From: Carposina sasakii
Lineage: Eukaryota; Arthropoda; Insecta; Lepidoptera; Carposinidae
Assembly: GCA_014607495.2 (NCBI GenBank)
Contig: CP053152.1
Span: 14,119,899-14,183,898, forward strand
Length of the DNA stretch: 64,000 nucleotides
Reading direction: 5' to 3'
The notes below the pieces were generated by a model. It did not search any database. It saw only the letters and a list, made by a program, of their open reading frames with translations, and was not told the DNA's origin. Position 1 is the stretch's first letter; every line of letters starts with the position of its first letter. Below are positions 34,424 through 64,000 of the stretch, in pieces. A program made the translations under genes and the position numbers.

Positions 34424-35117
34424 AAAGTTACAAAGTATATCATTTCAGAGATGAATAATTTTGCAATAAACTTTTCAGTTGTGTTGAATTTAAAAAGTGA
34501 TTCACTGTTACCCACTCTCCCCAAATCAGGGGGCCGATTCGGCGAGAAATCTTACGATGTCGATAATGGATGGTTCACTGTTTTGTGTGCATTGGTCAGC
34601 AATGCGGCTTCCTGAAGTAGTGTTGCTCTTAGGTGTTGATAGACGATCAAATTGGTCAATTGTTGCGTATGAAAGAGGCTTTATTGCAGACTTTTTTTCG
34701 TTACCCATCCCGAAGGAAAGGCAAACATCCTATGAACATGCAGCCATTCACTATTCTAAATTGTTTTAAAACTTTAGAGCTAATTTATTGTGACGGATTG
34801 ATGATTGTGATCCATTGATTATCAGAAACTCAAAATGTAATTATTCTATACATATTATGTGTTAGACTCCTTTTAGAGGATTTTCATCATCACTTAAATT
34901 GTGTTCTGTGCACTTAAGACTTAAGGCTGCGTAGACATACAAATTCCTTTTGTTGTCTAACCTTCCTTCCTTTCCTTTCCGCTTTCCTTCGGGAAAAAAA
35001 AAACGGAAATTTTAACCTGTGTGTAATTATTGTGCTAATTAAGTTTTACGAGATTATAAAATATCATTTTATAGGCAAGTTGCATTTCTTTTTATTGTGT
35101 GCATTCCTATGTATATA
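34424..35117. other. Gap upstream of MED9
   Basis: Contains a degenerate family A tail (about 34690-34745, CCCGAAGGAAAGGCAAACAT). The MED9 promoter should lie in the last few hundred bases, but I see no clear core motif. Confidence 0.4.
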
Positions 35118-35709
35118 ATGGAAAATAATACAGACCATTCAGAACAAAATTTCACCCCCCTAACTGTTCAAGACGTAGATGTAGATTTTTTACCTATCGT
35201 GTACGAAATCATAAGAAGGTAGGTGTCTATTTTTTGTCTCAGCCTTATATCATATTCGTGTTTATTAATTATTATTCAATTAATTACTACATCTTGTATT
35301 TTAGTATAGAACGTGAATTTCACGATAATTCAGCTAAAGCAAGAGAATCTCAAGACTGCAGTCAGAGAGTATTGGAACTTCAAAAGAAACTTGAAATTGC
35401 TCGATCACAAGTAAGTAATCGAATATTAGTGATAGCTGCTAAAATATTAATAAGCAGCAGTTCATATTTCATGATTTTGTTAATCATTGCAGTAGGTAGG
35501 TACCTACTTACCTATTTGTGTAAGAAAATAGTTACACATAAAAATGAATGATATCTTACAAATTTCAGATAAAGCGACTTCCCGGCATAGACTACAATAA
35601 ACAAGACCAGTTAAAGCAGTTTGAAATTCTTCGTACACAATTAAGACTAAAACGTGAATTGTTACAGAAGTACCGTAATATGTGCTCGTTTGAAACATCA
35701 TTCAAGTGA
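35118..35709 (+). CDS. MED9: Mediator complex subunit 9
   Basis: MED9 belongs to the middle module of Mediator, the RNA polymerase II coactivator. Exons 35118-35218, 35305-35410 and 35569-35709 are GT-AG and in phase; 115 aa. The conserved block runs DVDFLPIVYEIIR across intron 1 into SIER, then RESQDCSQRVLELQKKLE (coiled coil), and LPGIDYNKQDQL in exon 3, ending LLQKYRNMC. Its stop codon is 10 nt before the start of the next CDS, with no room for a promoter or poly-A site. A shared transcript is therefore likely. Confidence 0.95.
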
Positions 35710-35719
35710 ATTATAGGAG

Positions 35720-35959
35720 ATGCCACTCCGTGCCCTTTTCAAGTATTTAGCTAATAATGAGCGTCTTGTGCAGAAGATTGCTGAGTCTTACCCGGTCCGA
35801 CGGGCAGCACAAATGGCAGTTTCTGTTTTTTTTAGGGGCAAAGAAAAACTTCATGGAATGGACCCTCAACAAGTCAATAGACTTATGTCCTTCTTTAGAA
35901 AATTTAGTCAAAATCTTAAAGAAGGCATTGAAGATGCTAAAAAGCAGCTCAAAAAGTGA
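35720..35959 (+). CDS. NCBP2AS2: NCBP2AS2-like small protein
   Basis: A 79-residue protein in one exon. Around residues 16-31, LVQKIAESYPVRRAAQ matches the defining block of the NCBP2AS2 (KRASP1) family, small mitochondrial proteins of poorly known function. The rest is basic and helical, ending KQLKK. The ATG follows the MED9 stop by 10 nt (ATAGGAGATGC). The next poly-A signal, AATAAA at 36107-36112, serves both frames. Translation presumably needs leaky scanning, reinitiation or a separate transcript. The family call rests on a short motif plus size. Confidence 0.82.
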   Translation: MPLRALFKYLANNERLVQKIAESYPVRRAAQMAVSVFFRGKEKLHGMDPQQVNRLMSFFRKFSQNLKEGIEDAKKQLKK

Positions 35960-36106
35960 GTCTACAATAAGTAGGTTTATCCAATTTTAGTTATTATATC
36001 CTTGCTAGGTGTGTATATTATTTTGTCTTTAAAATGAAGTTAGTAAGAAAAAAAAAAAGGAGTCATTACAATTGTCTAGTTTTATTTTTCTCATTTCAAA
36101 CAAATC

Positions 36107-36112
36107 AATAAA
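36107..36112 (+). terminator. Poly-A signal of the MED9/NCBP2AS2 transcript
   Basis: AATAAA about 150 bp after the NCBP2AS2-like stop. It is the first canonical signal downstream, and none lies between the two frames. Confidence 0.6.
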
Positions 36113-37632
36113 AATATTCTCTTACTTAAACTAGAAAATCACAATCTTGAATGGTATCGAAATTAAGCAAATACTGAATTATTATGGAGTAAATCAACTA
36201 GCCTTACTAATGTTAGACTTAATGGCAGAAGTACAGAATACTTAGAGCTAGCAAAGAAGTAAGAAAATTTATAGAAATCTAAAACATTCTGCCTCAATGT
36301 ATAAAAATGTACCATAAAGTTGTTCCTAGATCTATATTCTATCTTGGTTAAATGAAACAAGCCTCATGTCGATGCAGATCAGATATAACACTCACTGCAG
36401 ATATCCTTCAATGAAAGTTTGCAAAATGTAAAAATAGCTTTTGCATTGAACAAAGGCAAATGATATACTTGGTTAGAATATTGAATAAAATTTTAAAAGA
36501 TAAAAACAAACATAAGAAAACCTAAAACGAAAACAAACTTTCTATGGAACAAACAAGAAATAATATTGTAAACATAGGATTATGAAGGAAACTCCCAAAA
36601 GTAATAATACTTGCATCTAAAATAATTTTCCTTGTAATAAAGAACTCCGAATGACACAGTAGTAGCACAGACAAAGTAAACTTAAGTTTTTTTTTACCGC
36701 ACTGTGTCTTGTTTAACTCAGCGTTGGCAGAATCGCCGATAGTCAACGGAGCCATTTTTATTTTAAAAAGTTGAAGTCGATAGTCAAGAAAACATTATGT
36801 AGTCAAACATAAAGAAACCAAATCACATAGCTTAGATTAATGATAGGTCTTCGCTCCGAGAGCGGAGCAAAGTGGAGCGAATCATTATTCTAAGTCACAT
36901 AGGTACCTATATCATTTTTAATGTACTATTGTCATGTTGAATAAAACATGCCTAATTATATTTAAGTAACTTGTACTTACTCTTTGTTATGTAACCTTAT
37001 GCACTATAATCTAGCTGTGCATAATCGGTATTGTAAAAATGTACTGAAAATACACTTATCTATTATAATAAATCACCAGCATAGTGTGATGTTCCATAAA
37101 AAAATATCTATTTCAAATAAAACAGGATTTACTTATATTATGATAATGTTATATATAAGTAGGAGACAGATACACTTATGTGTAATCAGATCAAAAATAC
37201 AGCAAAGTCCGCAAACATGAAATGTTACATAAATATAGTAGGTAATAGTAAATTCAAGACTTATGTTTTTCACTCCTTTGATCAATTTTTTGCGTGATCC
37301 TTGAGATATTCAAGTATCATAATTATCTTCTAACAATTTATTGACTGCCAATCCTAAACCTAAAAACATGTTTAAATTTCAAGATTTGGTTTAATTTGTT
37401 GTAGGTAACACAAAAATATAATACCTATAAAAATACAATGATCAATTTGTCTTATAAATCACATCTCCCATCCTTTCTGTGGCGTGCTGTTAAATTGGAA
37501 TACCAATTGGAAATGGATTGATTTCGTCCTTCTTTTTCTCAAATTGAAAAACTTGTGAACATCTGAAATGGTCTGATTCAGTTAAAATGTGATGTGTATT
37601 CTCGGCGGCTGGCTGATTGGGCGGTTCACGGT
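36113..37632. other. Intergenic and GTPBP1 3' UTR region
   Basis: AT-rich sequence between convergent genes. A short imperfect hairpin lies at about 36845-36890 (GGTCTTCGCTCC...GGAGCGAATC). A small minus-strand frame at 36522-36755 resembles no family I know. The right part is presumably the 3' UTR of GTPBP1. Confidence 0.45.
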
Positions 37633-58670
<21,038 letters not shown>

Positions 58671-59100
58671 GTTCAAATATGCACTGCTCTCCAGAAAAAC
58701 TTATTAGTCTTGCACAAGAACTTAGACCATTATGTCATCACATAACTTGCACAAACACTTCCTCTTTTCCTTGAAAACAATAAAAGTTATATATTATAAA
58801 AATAGAGACTTGAAAGATTAGATCACATAATACTATCATAAACAGCAAAATTTTAAGCGGAGAAATAATGGTCGTTAATCTTGGGACGAATAGGTAGATT
58901 ATAATAGGATTTGATTATAATTACTCAATTAGACTTCTGATTAATGTTGTTAAATTATATACCGTGAGTATCTGGAACAAGTTACTTAATGATACAACAA
59001 TCGTTTATGTTATCAAAATTGAGTCTCGACAAAAATAAAACAGATGGAATGAAATTGGAATATTTGCCAACACAAGAGCCAACAGTTTGACATTTGTTTG
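58671..59100. other. Upstream of GTPBP1
   Basis: AT-rich, no coding signal. The GTPBP1 promoter and 5' UTR should lie here. GTPBP1 and the STPR gene are divergent, with about 1.6 kb between start codons. Confidence 0.45.
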
Positions 59101-59106
59101 ATTTTT

Positions 59107-59517
59107 TGTTTGTTTAGTTTATCCCGAAGGAAAGGCAAGGGGAACTAAGCTCATACAGCCATTGTCTTTAGTAAATGATTTCTGAATTTATGATGGATGA
59201 TAATGATGATGATGAATGGAAACGTCGGGAAAATCTTCAAGAACAAGTGCAAAGTTTGTGAAAATAAAAAACTATTGCAGAAACAACTTACATGGGCCCA
59301 TGAAGAGATCGTATTCCGGCTAAAGTTTTTCTCAGCTTACCTGTGTATAAAACCATGCACACGCATTAGATTCACATCACAAGTAATCAAAATATAACTT
59401 ATCTAGCAGAAAACATCACTTTACGAACACATGCAAGCCATTTACAAATAATTTTTGATTTTCACAAGAAAATTACATCTGCACCCTTCCAGCCTTCCAG
59501 CTTTTCCCGCCGAATCC
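59107..59517 (-). mobile_element. Family A copy 12, full length
   Basis: T-rich left end to CTTTTCCCGCCGAATC at right; the head has a small internal duplication (CCTTCCAG). Confidence 0.85.
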
Positions 59518-59525
59518 TTGACTGC

Positions 59526-59765
59526 ATTTTTTTTTGTTTGGTTTATCCCGAAGGAAAGGCAAGGGGAACTAAGCCCATACAGCCATTGTCTCTAGTAAAT
59601 GATTTCTGAATTTATGATGGATGATGATGAATGAAAACGTCGGGAAAATCCTCAAGAATGGGTGTAAAATTAGTAGAGATCAAAAAGAAATTGCAGAAGC
59701 AACTTACATGAGCCCATGAAGAGATCGTATTCCGACTAAAATTTTATTTAGCTTACTGCATATGA
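59526..59765 (-). mobile_element. Family A copy 13, truncated
   Basis: The poly-A end and about 230 bp remain; the head is lost. A further tail fragment in the opposite orientation is at about 60095-60145. Confidence 0.75.
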
Positions 59766-60289
59766 GCAATGAGTATAACAAGCACTTGCACTACCTTCAA
59801 TCGCCACAAGAAACCAGATCCGAGCACCTAGCATGCAAGATGCACTATTCCGAAATTAAAAACTAGATTAATAATCTACATAATATATGTTTCGCTAACA
59901 CCCGTGGCATCCTTAGGATTATAGAAATTAGTAAACCACTAATTATAAAACTCTAAAACCCAACACATTATTGTGGTATTGCTGTAATGCACAAATAAAA
60001 TAACAATAATAACAATGCGTAAATAAAATAAAGAAATTAAGTATTTTGTTACACTGTGGACAACACAGAACACTGTATACTCTCGTTTACAATATCTGTA
60101 TGGATATAGTTTCCCTTGCCTTTCCTTCGGCATAAACTGAACAAAAAATTCTCATAAACAAAATGGCTGCCTTGTTGATGCCGTTTCTCTGTTGTTTTGG
60201 ATTGCTTTTTCGGCAAATAAAATCTTGCTAAAGAGTAGTATTTTGAAATATTATGATTCTATGGATACTCCTCTCCGTTAACAATCAAT

Positions 60290-61000
60290 ATGGGTGAATT
60301 TAGTGCATCTGATTGTTCTTGGAAAAAAACTGTTTTAACTAGAAATTCCGAAAAAGAATGGTCTGCGAATTCAAAATCTTGTATAGAAATGGGTAGTGAT
60401 ACTACAAGCTTCAGTTTGGACTATTTTCCGGGTCCAATTCAAGTGAAAGAAGAAACTCAAGAAAAAACTCCCGACCGCTCATTCCCTACCGGTAATGATT
60501 CTGCCGATGATGTTCAAATCATGATACAAGAAGTAGATCCGCTGCTGGTAGAAAGAGACGATATGTCTTCAAGTACTGGAATTAACCGTCGTAGAGGATC
60601 CCTGCTCAAGAATGAAACCCCAGAAGAAAGAGAAATAAGATTAGCCAAGATGTCTGCTTATGCACGGGCACGCATTGCTAATGAAACGCCAGAGCAACGA
60701 GCTTTGAGGCTACGACGAATGTCTGAATATGCCGCTAAAAGGTTGTCTAATGAAAGTAAAGAACAGAGAAATAAGCGCTTGGCACGGATGTCAGAATATG
60801 CAGCACAAAGACTTGCTAGAGAATCTCCTGAGCAAAGATCTGCACGTTTGGCTCGAATGTCTGCATATGCAGCCAAAAGGCATGCAATGAAAAGTGCAGA
60901 AAGAAGAATGCATCTTGTTGCATGTTCTTTAGACTCTAGTGAAGAATTAAATAAAGACAGTTCGGCAAGCAATGGCATGAAAACTAGACTAAGAAAATGA
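60290..61000 (+). CDS. FMBP-1: STPR-domain protein, FMBP-1 family
   Basis: A 236-residue, single-exon protein. Four exact 23-residue repeats occupy residues 108-130, 131-153, 154-176 and 177-199, with pattern NETPEQRxxRLxRMSxYAAK. This is the STPR (score-and-three peptide repeat) DNA-binding domain known from Bombyx fibroin modulator-binding protein 1 (218 aa), a silk-gene transcription regulator that binds AT-rich DNA. The N-terminal third is acidic, with a VKEE motif. A basic stretch RRRGS precedes the repeats and the tail ends KTRLRK. The repeats are 69 bp each, with no introns and no breaks. The family is clear; the specific silk role is inferred by homology. Confidence 0.9.
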   Translation: MGEFSASDCSWKKTVLTRNSEKEWSANSKSCIEMGSDTTSFSLDYFPGPIQVKEETQEKTPDRSFPTGNDSADDVQIMIQEVDPLLVERDDMSSSTGINRRRGSLLKNETPEEREIRLAKMSAYARARIANETPEQRALRLRRMSEYAAKRLSNESKEQRNKRLARMSEYAAQRLARESPEQRSARLARMSAYAAKRHAMKSAERRMHLVACSLDSSEELNKDSSASNGMKTRLRK

Positions 61001-62160
61001 TCAAATTCTGGAAGAACTTATCTATAGTAAAGATGTTTCTCACTAATTCAACAGATATAAGTATTTGCATAGTAATGATTTGAGCATTAAAATAATATCT
61101 TTTGATAAGTAATTTATAGGTGGTATGAATTAATTTCATTAGGTTACAATGATTTTGAGTGTGTAATTAAACTTATGTTATAAGAAGAGCTATATGAAAG
61201 TCACTAATGAGTAATATTTACTGGAATAGCAATAGTACTATTATTATAGAATAGATGCTTTGTGCATTATGTCCATGAACTGGGCAACCACAGCTTTAGT
61301 ACAGTACTGATGAAAAATAAACAAGCCTTTATAGGGTTGGATACAATATTATAATTACTCTGTCTAGTCTAGCAAGTTTATTTTTTATATAAATAGTTTG
61401 ATTTTAATATTAGTAGTAAGTAAGCGCTATAACTACAATAAATATTTAATTTTATATCACAAAATATTTAATGAGTTATAATAGCTATAGTTTTTTTACA
61501 AGTATGTTTTAATTTTGTTGATAGATTACTTGAAGCCTTTGTAAGTTTGTACTGTGTGTACTGGAGCATATAAATTAAAACTTTCTATAAACGAAAACAT
61601 TTATTAATGTACAATTTAACATTTTTGCACCATTATAATGTTACCCTTATATCTATTACAGTATATGTAGTATGTGCTTACTAGGTATCAACAGCAAAGT
61701 GTTTTATAAATAGCTAGCTAATAATAACTTTTTACTTAACATCTGCTAATCAGATACAAATCTTACATACCTCCCACATATTGGTATTATCCTTAATATT
61801 TAATAGTTGCTACACAAATAAAAGGATTGACTGGCAAGTAGTCCTATGTACTTTGTTAACGAGGACAATACTTGAATAAAATCTGGTTTTTAACAGAACA
61901 TCAATTTTATCACTGGTAGCTGTAATAATGTCAGCTCATAAGACCATTTCAATCCTAATTTAGTCAACAGTTGATTTGCTTTTGAGAAACTGGCCGTTTT
62001 GTTGTGTCAATATGATTTTCAACAATAATTTCTCCATCCAATTATGTACAAGAACTATACCAATTTTATGAACATACACCTGCACTTATCTTTACATGAA
62101 TAATAATTGGTTACCCTCATCTACAGATACGGGTATGGCAGGCAATCCTCTTGTAGTAAA
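61001..62160. other. 3' UTR and intergenic
   Basis: AT-rich. An AATAAA around 61314 could end the FMBP-1 transcript. No ORF or repeat that I recognise. Confidence 0.45.
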
Positions 62161-62298
62161 TTGGGTCGATTCCAGTGACACTTAAACCTAAACATAAAAT
62201 TAGTCCTACCCGTCCTTTTCTTTCAGCCATTTATGTTAAGAACGGAGATAGACCTGACTAAGATTAGGTTTAAGTGTGACTGCCGGAATCGACCCTAA
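62161..62298. mobile_element. 138-bp MITE
   Basis: Inverted termini TTGGGTCGATTCC / GGAATCGACCCTAA with ACACTTAAACCTAA inside. No obvious target duplication. Confidence 0.75.
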
Positions 62299-62696
62299 TA
62301 TCTAACTAAAGTATTTAAGATTTATCTACACATCAAGGAATGTTACATTCAGTCTACATTTTAATACATGAATTTCACACTATGCTAATATCTTACTAAT
62401 GATACTTAACAGAAAAATATACAATAGTCATATAGTTTTTATAGAGTGTCCAGACTATAGAACATCTTAAAATGTGCAGCCATTTTTACCAGTTAACTAT
62501 GGCCAAAGTCATGCAGTTGTTTTCACTTTGTTAAATTAACCTATATAATACATAAGAAATACAGAAACGTATACATAGGGTATGTGGTCTGTTGTGTATA
62601 CCTATAACATTATGTACAAACAAACAAATATACATACATTTTAAGACAAATAACACCAATGGCTGGGAATATTTGTTCTCCAAACAGTCCACTTTA
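62299..62696. other. Non-coding gap
   Basis: AT-rich; nothing recognised. Confidence 0.4.
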
Positions 62697-62865
62697 CAGA
62701 GTGCATAGTGCGAGTTTTCACTTCGAACTCGATCGCGTTAACGTAAACAATTTAACCAATCACGTAGTGCCGTTGCTCTAACTTTTATTGCATCACGCCA
62801 TAATGTGATTTGTTGGTTGCTTTACGTTAACGAGTTCGAATCGAGAGCTCACACTAAGCCCTCTG
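62697..62865. mobile_element. 169-bp MITE
   Basis: Ends CAGAGTGCATAGTGCGAG and CTCACACTAAGCCCTCTG, with inner inverted CGCGTTAACGTAAA / TTTACGTTAACG. No ORF. Confidence 0.75.
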
Positions 62866-63100
62866 AAATTCGATACGTAATTTAGTTGGATAAAGGTCAG
62901 CGCAGGCCAGACGTGGCGCTGCGTGAAGCAACGTATTCTGAATATTTCAAATAAAAATAGTTTCTTGCGTACTAAGTGCAACAATTTTAGGTATGATACA
63001 ATGTTAAGAAAACTTACAACTCAGTAGCCCCTCACAATGAAATGTGTACATACGTTTTGAGTAGTAAATAAAGTAAATCGCGTCTCGTTATAAGCTGACC

Positions 63101-63618
63101 CTAAGAGCTACCGCGCACTTCCACTTTTTGCCGTAGTAGTACGTTTTTTTTTCGAAAAAATTGTGAAGTATGGAACTTCTTGGACGTGCGCGCACACCGG
63201 AAAATAATCCGCATGCGGTTAAAAGTCTGTGATTTGGTACAGATTTGTTGCGGTGCGTCGCCGCACGTTTTATTTGCATCCTATGGACTTGTATGAAACC
63301 CCGCGCATTGCGGTAAAAAATCCGTGCGGTCGCCGTAGTTACTCTCGCGACGTTGCAATGTTCATTCGGTAATAGCCGAAAATGTTTTTGGATGTAAACG
63401 TAAGTTGCTGTACCAAATAAAAAAAATCCTTTAATTATTCTATTCTTAGTGTGGTAGTCCATTTTCGGCGTGCGTCTTCTGCGGGTGGGAGACTGGAATG
63501 ACAAAAACGTGCGGATATTTCACCGCTGTGCGCGTATTGTACAAACACCGGTTATTTTTCCTTGCGGTTATAAAAAGGCACCGCAATTCACCGAAACTCT
63601 GTACGCGCTAGCTCTTAA
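63101..63618. mobile_element. Candidate non-autonomous DNA element
   Basis: Left TAAGAGCTACCGCGCAC and right GTACGCGCTAGCTCTTA are near inverted repeats, and CGCAC/GTGCG words are frequent inside. No transposase or clear target duplication. Tentative. Confidence 0.4.
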
Positions 63619-63889
63619 ACACTGTACAGCGCCCACACATATGTGTTCCGAACATTTTACTATGTGATTTCACGCGTAGATTGCTAGTGTGTAGTACCCG
63701 GCGTGTTTTCTATAGAAATTGCGGCAATTGCATACAATTTTAAATTCTGCTGTTCTGTGCTACGCTACGGTGCGCGTTGCAGTGTGATAATCGCCTATAC
63801 GTTGTCTACATGGTCAATATCCGAACTGGTGTTGTTTAGGCTCTGTCAATTTGTTTGAGCTGGTATTTCAAAGTCGTATCCGCCACGTG

Positions 63890-64000
63890 ATTGGTTCAGC
63901 AGGCGCCGGTGGGCGGGGCGCTGGGCGGCGCGGGTGGCGCCGGGGGCGGGGCCAGCAGATGACGCGACGATGACGTCGAACTATACGAGTCGCCCGACGA
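63890..64000. promoter_or_regulatory. CpG- and GC-box-rich edge
   Basis: GC content rises sharply, with GGGCGGGGC, GGGGGCGGGGCC and TGACGTCG (CRE-like). It could be the promoter or 5' exon of a gene beyond the right edge, or a GC-rich coding exon. Undecided. Confidence 0.35.

Noticed and set aside
36522..36755. Minus-strand frame starting MAPLTIGDSANAELNKTQCG as a gene or first exon
   Set aside because: It has a possible donor after residue 20, but I find no downstream exon in the gap to MED9/NCBP2AS2 and recognise no family.
63088..63504. Minus-strand ORF of 138 codons
   Set aside because: It lies in a region with inverted-repeat ends and skewed words, has no recognisable domain and no exon signals.

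Overview
The window is nuclear DNA of a lepidopteran insect. It carries intron-rich animal genes with GT-AG introns, a gene for an STPR-domain protein (the silk-moth FMBP-1 family), and many moth- and butterfly-type mobile elements: RTE-like and other LINEs, tRNA-derived SINEs, CTAG-ended Helitrons and hAT-like MITEs. I placed gene models by joining exons whose splice sites and reading phases agree and whose products match families I know. No database search was run.

Layout, left to right. 287-5345 (-): 5' part of melted (melt/VEPH1), running off the left edge. 5.8-7.1 kb: three copies of a ~400-bp poly-A retroposon, here called family A. 7202-8736 (+): Ctu1, tRNA 2-thiolation. 8894-10815 (-): Mul1, a mitochondrial RING E3 ligase, convergent with Ctu1. 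10.9-13.6 kb: nested repeats. 13663-24042 (-): complete 13-exon Dhx8/Prp22 spliceosomal helicase. 24.1-34.4 kb: mobile-element block with a nearly intact 5.6-kb LINE (26100-31727) inside a family A copy. 35118-35709 and 35720-35959 (+): MED9 and, only 10 nt downstream, an NCBP2AS2-like small protein, probably on one dicistronic mRNA. 37633-58670 (-): GTPBP1, a translational GTPase-like protein of at least 13 exons; its introns hold a 5.5-kb TIR transposon, Helitrons, LINEs and hairpin MITEs. 60290-61000 (+): single-exon STPR protein. 61-64 kb: mostly non-coding, with MITE-like repeats and a CpG-rich right edge.

The most striking pattern is that four exons in two genes (melt exon 5; GTPBP1 exons 8, 9 and 11) have their 3' end, the 5' splice site and the first intron bases amplified together as direct tandem repeats (128, 62, 104 and 86 bp units). 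This could move splice-site choice or seed new introns. Other leads are the MED9-NCBP2AS2 gene pair, the unassigned transposase with D, D and E motifs in the 46-51.6 kb transposon, a GC-AG intron in Mul1, and a 135-bp-arm palindrome inside a Dhx8 intron.
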